A stretch of 52,347 bases of DNA. It comes from an uncultured Alphaproteobacteria bacterium. Lineage in GTDB: Bacteria; Pseudomonadota; Alphaproteobacteria; Methylaequorales; Methylaequoraceae. Positions 46,381-52,347 of this stretch are shown piece by piece. Below the pieces are notes generated by a model. It was given only the letters and a program-made list of their open reading frames with translations, did no database searches and had not been told where the DNA came from. The position numbers and the translations under genes were made by a program. The stretch is from positions 129,764 through 182,110 of the forward strand of contig CABYVV010000002.1 in NCBI GenBank assembly GCA_902522465.1, in the 5' to 3' direction. Position 1 is the first letter of the stretch. Each line of letters starts with the position of its first letter.

Positions 46381-46794
46381 ATGTTACAACCAAAGAAACC
46401 AAAATATCGAAAACAGTTTAAGGGAAGAATGCATGGAGTATCAAAAGGTGGAAACTTCCTGAATTTTGGGGCTTTCGGACTGAAGGCTATTTCACCAGCA
46501 AGAATTACTTCTCGTCAAATAGAGTCGGCAAGAAGATGCATTTCCAGACATTTAAAAAGATCAGGAAGAGTCTGGATTAGGATTTTTCCTGATGTTCCAG
46601 TTTCAAAAAAGCCTGCTGAAGTTAGGCAGGGAAAAGGAAAAGGAGCTGTAGAGTTTTGGGCTGCGAAAGTTAGACCAGGTAAAATACTATTCGAGATAGA
46701 CGGTGTTCCTCGAAACTTAGCAGCTGAAGCGTTTGAATTAGCATCTGCAAAGTTGCCCAATAAAACGAAATTTGTGACAAGGTTAGGTGCTTGA
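46381..46794 (+). CDS. rplP: 50S ribosomal protein L16
   Basis: L16 is needed for the A-site region of the 50S. The 137 residues begin [19 protein letters not shown] and include the conserved [20 protein letters not shown] and [20 protein letters not shown]. The TGA stop overlaps the rpmC ATG. Confidence 0.97.
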   Translation: MLQPKKPKYRKQFKGRMHGVSKGGNFLNFGAFGLKAISPARITSRQIESARRCISRHLKRSGRVWIRIFPDVPVSKKPAEVRQGKGKGAVEFWAAKVRPGKILFEIDGVPRNLAAEAFELASAKLPNKTKFVTRLGA

Positions 46795-46997
46795 TGGAGA
46801 AATTTTCAGAACTTTTAAAATTAGATTCCAATCAACTCAAGGATAAAATTAATACCTTGAGAAAGGAATCTCTTAACTTGAGGTTTCAGAAAAGCTCTGG
46901 ACAACTTGAAAAAACCGCTAGAATTTCATCGGTGAGGAAACAAATAGCGAGGATAAAAACAGCACTAAGTGATATTGAAAAAAGGAAAACTAAATAG
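46794..46997 (+). CDS. rpmC: 50S ribosomal protein L29
   Basis: L29 lies at the tunnel exit beside L23. The frame opens at a TTG at 46791, but the ATG at 46794 (TGATG overlap with rplP) is chosen. The 67 residues fit the two-helix family: [27 protein letters not shown] and [10 protein letters not shown]. Confidence 0.94.
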   Translation: MEKFSELLKLDSNQLKDKINTLRKESLNLRFQKSSGQLEKTARISSVRKQIARIKTALSDIEKRKTK

Positions 46998-46999
46998 AC

Positions 47000-47227
47000 A
47001 TGCCAAAACGTATTTTAAAGGGAATAGTAGTATCGGATAAAGCCGATAAAACAATTACTGTAAAAGTGAATAGAAAAGTTATGCATCCAGTATATAAAAA
47101 ATATATTAATAGATCTAAAAAGTATTCAGTTCATGATGAATCGAATAAATTTAAAATTGGTCAATTGGTTTCAATTCAAGAAAATAAGCCCATATCAAAA
47201 ACAAAAAAATGGATAGTTATAGGATAA
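47000..47227 (+). CDS. rpsQ: 30S ribosomal protein S17
   Basis: S17 is a primary 16S rRNA-binding protein of the 30S. The 75 residues have [18 protein letters not shown] and [19 protein letters not shown], the OB-fold signature. It starts 2 bp after rpmC. Confidence 0.95.
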   Translation: MPKRILKGIVVSDKADKTITVKVNRKVMHPVYKKYINRSKKYSVHDESNKFKIGQLVSIQENKPISKTKKWIVIG

Positions 47228-47235
47228 GGTAAATT

Positions 47236-47604
47236 ATGATTCAGATGCAATCAACATTATTAGTAGCCGACAACTCAGGTGCAAAAAAAATACAATGTAT
47301 AAAGGTTCTGGGCGGTTCAAAAAGAAGGTTTGCCTCAGTGGGAGATGTAATAGTGATTACAGTTAAAGATGCAATACCTCGTGGTAAAGTTAAAAAAGGT
47401 GAAATTCATAAAGCTGTTATTGTTAGAACGGCTAAAGACGTCTTTAGATCAGATGGTTCTTCAATAAGGTTTGATAGAAATGCGGCAGTCTTAATCAATA
47501 ATAATGGCGAACCTCTTGGTACTCGGATATTTGGACCAGTAACAAGGGAATTGAGAGCAAAAAAATATATGAAAATAATTTCACTTGCACCGGAGGTTTT
47601 ATAA
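47236..47604 (+). CDS. rplN: 50S ribosomal protein L14
   Basis: L14 forms an intersubunit bridge. The 122 residues begin [20 protein letters not shown] and include [20 protein letters not shown] and FGPVTRELR. rplX starts at the next base. Confidence 0.98.
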   Translation: MIQMQSTLLVADNSGAKKIQCIKVLGGSKRRFASVGDVIVITVKDAIPRGKVKKGEIHKAVIVRTAKDVFRSDGSSIRFDRNAAVLINNNGEPLGTRIFGPVTRELRAKKYMKIISLAPEVL

Positions 47605-47928
47605 ATGGCATCAAAAATAAAAAAAGGTGACAACGTTTTTATTCTATCTGGAAAAGATAAAGGAAAAACTGGAAAGGTTTTAAAAATTATTAGAAAACAG
47701 AATGTTGCAGATAAAGCAATAGTTGAGGGTGCTAATATTGTAAAAAAACACACTAAACAATCGGCTACGCAAAAAGGAGGCATTGAAAGTATTGAAATGC
47801 CCTTATTTATATCAAAGTTATCATTATTGGATCCAAAAACTTCAAAACCATCAAGGGTTGGTTTTAAATTTCTTAAAGATGGTAAAAAAATTAGATTTGC
47901 AAAAAAATCTGGAGAAACTTTAAATTAG
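47605..47928 (+). CDS. rplX: 50S ribosomal protein L24
   Basis: L24 starts 50S assembly. The 107 residues contain a KOW motif (KIKKGDNVFILSGKDKGKTG) and the conserved VEGANIVKKHTK. It begins directly after rplN. Confidence 0.96.
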   Translation: MASKIKKGDNVFILSGKDKGKTGKVLKIIRKQNVADKAIVEGANIVKKHTKQSATQKGGIESIEMPLFISKLSLLDPKTSKPSRVGFKFLKDGKKIRFAKKSGETLN

Positions 47929-47934
47929 AAACAA

Positions 47935-48474
47935 ATGGCACGATTATCAGATAAATATAAAAATACAATAAGACAGCAACTTAAAGAAAAATTTGGTTTA
48001 AAAAATATCTTTGAGGTACCGAAACTTGAAAAGATTGTTGTTAATATCGGGGTGGGTGATGCTGTATCAGATTCTAAAATTATTAACAATGCAATTAACG
48101 ACCTCACACAAATTACTGGACAAAAACCTGTTGTTACTAAGGCTAAAAAATCTATAGCCGGATTTAAGTTGAGAAAAGGTCTAAGCATAGGTTGTAAAGT
48201 CACACTTAGAAAAAAAAGAATGTATGAGTTTTTAGATAGGTTGGTATTTATTGCTCTACCTAGAGTAAGAGATTTTAAAGGCCTTTCAAAAAAGTCTTTT
48301 GACGGATCAGGAAATTATTCTATAGGAATCAAAGAACAAATAATTTTCCCTGAAATCAACTACGATAAAATAGATAAAGTGAGGGGAATGGATATCTCGT
48401 TAACTACATCTACTAATAACCAGGAACATGCCTATGAACTTTTAAAATGTTTCAATTTACCATTTAAAGATTAA
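47935..48474 (+). CDS. rplE: 50S ribosomal protein L5
   Basis: L5 binds 5S rRNA and contacts S13. The 179 residues have [36 protein letters not shown] and [18 protein letters not shown], all family signatures. Confidence 0.97.
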   Translation: MARLSDKYKNTIRQQLKEKFGLKNIFEVPKLEKIVVNIGVGDAVSDSKIINNAINDLTQITGQKPVVTKAKKSIAGFKLRKGLSIGCKVTLRKKRMYEFLDRLVFIALPRVRDFKGLSKKSFDGSGNYSIGIKEQIIFPEINYDKIDKVRGMDISLTTSTNNQEHAYELLKCFNLPFKD

Positions 48475-48483
48475 GGAGTTTTT

Positions 48484-48789
48484 ATGTCAAAATTAAGTAT
48501 CATTGAAAGAAATAAAAAAAGAGAGAGAATGTATAACAAATATAAGTCAAAAAGAAACAAACTTTTGAAGTTAGCTAATAATAAAAAATTAAGTCCAGAT
48601 GAACAATTTAAAGCTAGGTTGCAGCTAGCTAAGATACCTAGAAATGCCTCAAAAGTTCGTATAAGAAACAGATGTACACTTACTGGTAGGTCTCGAGGTG
48701 TTTATAGAAAATTTAAGTTATCAAGAATAGCCTTCAGGGAATTGGCTGCTATTGGCCAAATTCCTGGAATAACAAAATCAAGTTGGTAA
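48484..48789 (+). CDS. rpsN: 30S ribosomal protein S14 (zinc-free type)
   Basis: S14 lies in the 30S head. The 101-residue form lacks the CxxC pairs of the short zinc type and ends in [18 protein letters not shown] and [11 protein letters not shown]-like [16 protein letters not shown]. An SD (AAGGAG) is present. Confidence 0.97.
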   Translation: MSKLSIIERNKKRERMYNKYKSKRNKLLKLANNKKLSPDEQFKARLQLAKIPRNASKVRIRNRCTLTGRSRGVYRKFKLSRIAFRELAAIGQIPGITKSSW

Positions 48790-48811
48790 AGAAAAGAAAG
48801 GAAAGAAAAAT

Positions 48812-49210
48812 ATGAGTTTGTCAGATCCACTCGGTGATATGCTAACAAGAATAAGAAATGGACAACTTAGGAAGAAAGATACTGTTCTTATGCCTGCATC
48901 TAGATTTAGAGGAAATGTTTTAGACGTCCTTCACAGAGAGGGCTTCATTAGAGGATTTAAAAAGATAGCATTAGAAAATCATAAAAATAATTTTCAAATT
49001 GAATTGAAGTATGTAGACGGAGAACCAGTTATAAAAGATATTTCTAGAGTTTCAACACCTGGTAGAAGAGTCTATTCAAAGATTGGTGATTTACAAAGAA
49101 ATTTTGATGGCCTTGGAATATCAATTCTTTCTACATCTAAAGGGGTTTTATCAGATAGTGAAGCAAGAGATGAAAATGTTGGTGGAGAAATTTTATGCAA
49201 GGTTTTTTAG
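48812..49210 (+). CDS. rpsH: 30S ribosomal protein S8
   Basis: S8 binds helix 21 of 16S rRNA and represses spc genes in E. coli. The 132 residues have DPLGDMLTRIRNGQLRKKD and GLGISILSTSKGVLSDSEAR, with a C-terminal GGEILCKVF. Confidence 0.97.
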   Translation: MSLSDPLGDMLTRIRNGQLRKKDTVLMPASRFRGNVLDVLHREGFIRGFKKIALENHKNNFQIELKYVDGEPVIKDISRVSTPGRRVYSKIGDLQRNFDGLGISILSTSKGVLSDSEARDENVGGEILCKVF

Positions 49211-49219
49211 GAGATCATA

Positions 49220-49753
49220 ATGTCTAGAAGTGGAAGAATTCCAATTAACATTCCTGATAATACAGATGTGAGGATTGAAAATGAGGTTTTTTTTGCAAAA
49301 GGTAAACTTGGTGAACTTTCCTTTAATTTTAAATCAAATGCCAAAGTGGAAATAAAAGACAATACAATAATTGTTAAAAAATCAAGTGATTCTATTTCTC
49401 ATCAAAAAATGTGGGGAACAGTAAGATCGAGAATTAGTAATATTGTTGATGGAGTTTCAATTGGATTTACAAAAGAGCTGGAGTTGAATGGAGTTGGCTA
49501 CAAAGCAGCACAAAAAGGAAAAACTCTTGAACTTTTACTTGGTTATTCTCATCCTATAAATTTTGATATACCGGAAGACTTGAAAATTGAAGTGCCAAAG
49601 CCAACTCAAATTAAAATCAGTGGTATAGACAAACAAAAAGTTGGACAAGTGGCAGCAAATATTCGATCCTTTAGGAAGCCAGAACCATATAAAGGTAAGG
49701 GCATTAAGTACAAAGAAGAGATTATTAAAAGAAAAGAAGGTAAGAAAAAATGA
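49220..49753 (+). CDS. rplF: 50S ribosomal protein L6
   Basis: L6 lies near the factor-binding site. The 177 residues have two repeated alpha/beta folds with LELNGVGYKAAQKGKTLELLLG and the C-terminal PEPYKGKGIKYKEEII. The end overlaps rplR by 4 bp. Confidence 0.97.
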   Translation: MSRSGRIPINIPDNTDVRIENEVFFAKGKLGELSFNFKSNAKVEIKDNTIIVKKSSDSISHQKMWGTVRSRISNIVDGVSIGFTKELELNGVGYKAAQKGKTLELLLGYSHPINFDIPEDLKIEVPKPTQIKISGIDKQKVGQVAANIRSFRKPEPYKGKGIKYKEEIIKRKEGKKK

Positions 49754-50103
49754 TTAATAAAAGAAATGCTAACAAAAAAAGAGGCAATAGAATTAGGAAT
49801 AAAATTAAAAAGTCTAATAACCTTAGGTTATGTGCATTTAGGTCATCGAAACACATTTACGTTCAAGTTATCGATGATGCAAACCAAAAAACAATACTTT
49901 CAGTTTCATCTAACAATAAACTCTTTAAAGAGCAGAAAGTTAAACCAAAAGAAATTGCTTTTAAAGTTGGAGAGAAACTAGGAGATTTAATAAATGAAAA
50001 TAAAATAAAAAATAATTTTACATTTGATCGAGGTGGTTATTTATATCACGGAAGGATAAAAGAATTAGCAATGGGAATAAGATCGAAAGGTATTAAATTT
50101 TAG
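49750..50103 (+). CDS. rplR: 50S ribosomal protein L18
   Basis: L18 binds 5S rRNA. The 117 residues have [28 protein letters not shown] and [24 protein letters not shown]. The start overlaps rplF. Confidence 0.96.
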   Translation: MINKRNANKKRGNRIRNKIKKSNNLRLCAFRSSKHIYVQVIDDANQKTILSVSSNNKLFKEQKVKPKEIAFKVGEKLGDLINENKIKNNFTFDRGGYLYHGRIKELAMGIRSKGIKF

Positions 50104-50113
50104 GAAAAATAAT

Positions 50114-50989
50114 ATGAGCGAAGATAAAAAAATAGAAAAAACAATGATTGATAACTCAAAAGTATCCGAAAAAGAGCTTTCTTCTCAGCCAGAAAAAAAA
50201 GCAACTCCAAAGAATGATCCTGATACCTCAACAGAAAAGGCCAAAGAGAATTTGATTGTTAAATCTTCGGAAAAGGAAACTCTTGAAAAGGAACAAAATG
50301 ATAAAAAAACAGAGTCAAAAAATATTGAGAAAAATCAGATCAAGTCAAAAACATTAATAGGGCAAACTAAAAATGAAGGTTCAAAATCAAAAAAAAATAA
50401 CGAATCTGAAAAAAAGACAAATGGATTAAAGCAAAATCAAAATGATGGAGGAGTAAAAAATTCAGACCAAAATGAATTTATTGAAAAGTTAGTAAGTATT
50501 AACCGGGTAGCTAAAGTTGTTAAAGGAGGACGACGTTTTAGTTTTGCAGCATTAGTTGTAGTTGGAGATGGAAATGGTATGGTTGGTCATGGAAAGGGAA
50601 AAGCTAAAGAAGTTCCTGAGGCTATAAAAAAAGCAACTGACGAAGCGAAAAGTAAAATGATTAGGGTTCCGTTAAGACAGGGAAGGACATTACATCATGA
50701 TATTAAGGGCAAGTTTGACTCAGGTAATGTTTATCTTAGAACCGCACCTTCAGGTACAGGTGTTATAGCTGGGGGACCAATGAGAGCGGTATTTGAAGCT
50801 CTAGGAATTCAAGATATTGTGGCAAAATCAGTTGGAACATCCAACCCTCATAATATGGTAAGAGCGACATTCGAAGCATTAAAATCTGCGTCTTCTCCAA
50901 AAATTATAGCGATGAGAAGAGGTTTAAAAATAAACGATATTACGAAAAGAAGAAAAAATAATACGGGAATTGAAAATGCCAAAAATTAA
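50114..50989 (+). CDS. rpsE: 30S ribosomal protein S5 with about 120-residue charged N-terminal extension
   Basis: S5 is part of the mRNA entry and decoding fidelity centre. The core begins at about residue 121: [21 protein letters not shown], then [20 protein letters not shown] and [16 protein letters not shown]. Standard S5 is about 165-200 residues; this one has 291. The extra 120 residues are almost only Lys, Glu, Asn, Ser, Asp, Gln and Thr. The ATG at 50114 has an SD (AGGA). Between residue 48 and the core there is no in-frame ATG, GTG or TTG, so most of the extension must be translated. rpmD starts 14 bp before the stop. Confidence 0.94.
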   Translation: MSEDKKIEKTMIDNSKVSEKELSSQPEKKATPKNDPDTSTEKAKENLIVKSSEKETLEKEQNDKKTESKNIEKNQIKSKTLIGQTKNEGSKSKKNNESEKKTNGLKQNQNDGGVKNSDQNEFIEKLVSINRVAKVVKGGRRFSFAALVVVGDGNGMVGHGKGKAKEVPEAIKKATDEAKSKMIRVPLRQGRTLHHDIKGKFDSGNVYLRTAPSGTGVIAGGPMRAVFEALGIQDIVAKSVGTSNPHNMVRATFEALKSASSPKIIAMRRGLKINDITKRRKNNTGIENAKN

Positions 50990-51155
50990 AATTACGCAAA
51001 TTAAAAGTCCAATTGGTAGAAATAATAAACAAAGAAAGATATTAATTAGTTTGGGTTTAAATAAAATTAATAGAGAGAAAATAATTGAAAACAATCCTGC
51101 AATTCAAGGCATGGTAAATAAGGTCAAACATTTAGTAAGAACTGAACAGGTGTAA
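50976..51155 (+). CDS. rpmD: 50S ribosomal protein L30
   Basis: L30 is a small 50S protein. A TTG at 50970 precedes the ATG at 50976, which gives [20 protein letters not shown]. The 59 residues match the family, with [29 protein letters not shown]. It overlaps the rpsE end by 14 bp. Confidence 0.93.
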   Translation: MPKIKITQIKSPIGRNNKQRKILISLGLNKINREKIIENNPAIQGMVNKVKHLVRTEQV

Positions 51156-51156
51156 A

Positions 51157-51801
51157 ATGAAACTTAATGAAATAAGAATACAAAATTCAGAAAAAAAAAG
51201 AAAGCGTGTTGGTAGAGGTATAGGTTCAGGTAAAGGAAAGACTGCAGGCAGAGGTATGAAAGGTCAAAAATCTAGGACAGGAGTTTCAATTAATGGATTT
51301 GAAGGAGGCCAAATGCCTCTTCATATGAGAATGCCAAAACATGGTTTTAATTCAAGGAAAAAAATAAAAAAAGCAGTTCTAAAAACAGATCTAATTAATA
51401 CACTTATTGAAAAAAAAATAATTAAAGAAAACTCAAAAATAAGCGTTGCTGAAATTACTAAACTCTCAAACTCAAAAAAGAATATTCACATTAAATTTCT
51501 AATGGGTAAGAAATTAAACGCAGCTGTAAAAGTTCAATGTCATTTTGCATCTCATTCTGTAAAAAAAGAATTTGACCGTGTTGGAGGTTCTGTTGAAATA
51601 GTCAAATATGAGAAACCCAGAAGTAAAATAAGTGACAAAAAACCTATTGAAAAAGACGGAGAAGTTAAAGAAACCAAAAATATTTCAAAAAATAAGGAAA
51701 AGATGAAAAAAGAAACAAAGAAGCCATCAAGTGTGAAAAAAAAAATGACACCTCAGGCTCAGGCTAAGAAACCCTCAAAACCTAAAAAAATAAAAAGTTA
51801 A
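51157..51801 (+). CDS. rplO: 50S ribosomal protein L15 with basic C-terminal tail
   Basis: L15 is a late 50S assembly protein. The 214 residues have the conserved [20 protein letters not shown] and [17 protein letters not shown], then the C-terminal core [24 protein letters not shown], ending near 152. About 62 extra Lys-rich residues follow (for example [20 protein letters not shown]). secY starts 3 bp downstream. Confidence 0.95.
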   Translation: MKLNEIRIQNSEKKRKRVGRGIGSGKGKTAGRGMKGQKSRTGVSINGFEGGQMPLHMRMPKHGFNSRKKIKKAVLKTDLINTLIEKKIIKENSKISVAEITKLSNSKKNIHIKFLMGKKLNAAVKVQCHFASHSVKKEFDRVGGSVEIVKYEKPRSKISDKKPIEKDGEVKETKNISKNKEKMKKETKKPSSVKKKMTPQAQAKKPSKPKKIKS

Positions 51802-51804
51802 AAA

Positions 51805-52347
51805 ATGGCATCGGTATCAGAACAACTTGCATCTAGAATAAATTTTGGTTCAATTGCTAAAGCGGAAGACTTAAAAAAAAGAATTATTTTCACTTTACTT
51901 GCTTTGATTGTATATAGAATTGGATCTTACATTCCAATACCTGGCATTGATCCTGTTGCTCTCGAAAAAGTTTTTGAAAGAAATGTTGGCGGAATACTGG
52001 GTATGTTTGATATGTTTGCTGGTGGTGCTCTAGGAAGAATGACGGTTTTTGCATTGAACATAATGCCTTACATCTCTGCAAGTATAATAATGCAACTCTT
52101 GACTGTAATTTCACCTCAGTTAGAACAGCTTAAAAAAGAGGGTGAATTAGGGCGTAAAAAAATTAATCAGTACGCGAGGTATGGAACAGTTTTTCTTGCC
52201 ACAGTTCAAGGATACGGCGTGGCTGTCGGTGTAGAAAACATGTCTAACAGTCAAGGTCTTCAAGCAGTAATGGATCCAGGAATGTTTTTCAGATTTGTTA
52301 CAGTAATTACATTAGTATCTGGAACTCTTTTTTTAGTTTGGTTAGGA
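51805..52347 (+). CDS. secY: Preprotein translocase subunit SecY, N-terminal part (cut by window edge)
   Basis: SecY is the channel of the Sec translocon. The frame from the ATG at 51805 is open to the end of the window (181 residues). It shows [19 protein letters not shown], the first membrane segment, YIPIPGIDP, the plug region and [20 protein letters not shown], all SecY signatures. It follows rplO by 3 bp, the usual spc operon order. The rest lies beyond the window. Confidence 0.96.
   Translation, partial: MASVSEQLASRINFGSIAKAEDLKKRIIFTLLALIVYRIGSYIPIPGIDPVALEKVFERNVGGILGMFDMFAGGALGRMTVFALNIMPYISASIIMQLLTVISPQLEQLKKEGELGRKKINQYARYGTVFLATVQGYGVAVGVENMSNSQGLQAVMDPGMFFRFVTVITLVSGTLFLVWLG

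Overview
The window is about 52 kb of AT-rich bacterial chromosome. It has no mobile elements, no CRISPR array and almost no non-coding space. Gene content and order point to an alphaproteobacterium: nrdR-ribD-ribE-ribB-ribH-nusB-thiL, bamE beside a ubiquinol-cytochrome c chaperone, plsX-fabH-ihfA-merR, a homoserine dehydrogenase/recJ pair, and tRNA-Tyr/Gly/Trp ahead of secE. Low GC, overlapping genes and short spacers suggest a streamlined, probably free-living aquatic lineage (Pelagibacterales-like, HIMB59/AEGEAN-169-like, or a relative). Riboflavin and arginine biosynthesis genes and a TonB-dependent vitamin B12 receptor argue against an obligate intracellular symbiont. The lineage is an inference from gene order and composition, not from a phylogeny.

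Layout. (1) 1-4869: end of nrdR, riboflavin genes (ribD, ribE, a ribB fused to a degenerate ribA-like domain, ribH), then nusB and thiL. A hairpin terminator overlaps the thiL stop. (2) 4880-8020: hppA (K+-independent proton-pumping pyrophosphatase), then bamE and a cytochrome bc1 assembly chaperone transcribed divergently from start codons only 2 bp apart. (3) 8093-11309: rpmF, plsX, fabH, ihfA, a MerR-type regulator, tRNA-Pro(GGG) and cutA, packed as one unit. (4) 11325-13849: a promoter, rplM, rpsI, argC and a gamma-carbonic anhydrase. (5) 13872-18908: an OmpA-like lipoprotein, homoserine dehydrogenase, a PPi-dependent phosphofructokinase on the minus strand, and recJ. (6) 18905-22443: a small exported protein of unknown function, tRNA-Glu, and on the minus strand a cobalamin riboswitch controlling btuB and tonB. 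(7) 22490-26365: msrA, a minus-strand trio (rlmB, PNPOx-like flavoprotein, CPBP protease), tRNA-Tyr, arsC, tRNA-Gly, tRNA-Trp and a sirtuin. (8) 26435-52347: the long secE-nusG-rplKAJL-rpoBC, str (rpsL, rpsG, fusA, tuf) and S10/spc cluster, running into a truncated secY.

How it fits together. About half of the window builds the transcription and translation machinery in the canonical bacterial order. The accessory part shows two themes. The first is pyrophosphate energy economy: HppA stores PPi energy as a proton gradient, and PPi-PFK uses PPi in glycolysis. The second is B12 scavenging: a receptor and its own TonB sit behind one B12 riboswitch. The most unusual protein features are long charged, low-complexity tails on four ribosomal proteins (S5, L3, L22, L15). 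I found no convincing undescribed multigene system. The best candidates for a second look are the ribosomal tails, the degenerate RibA domain, the B12 unit, a shared promoter motif upstream of rplM and rpsL, and the unknown exported protein at 18905-19252.
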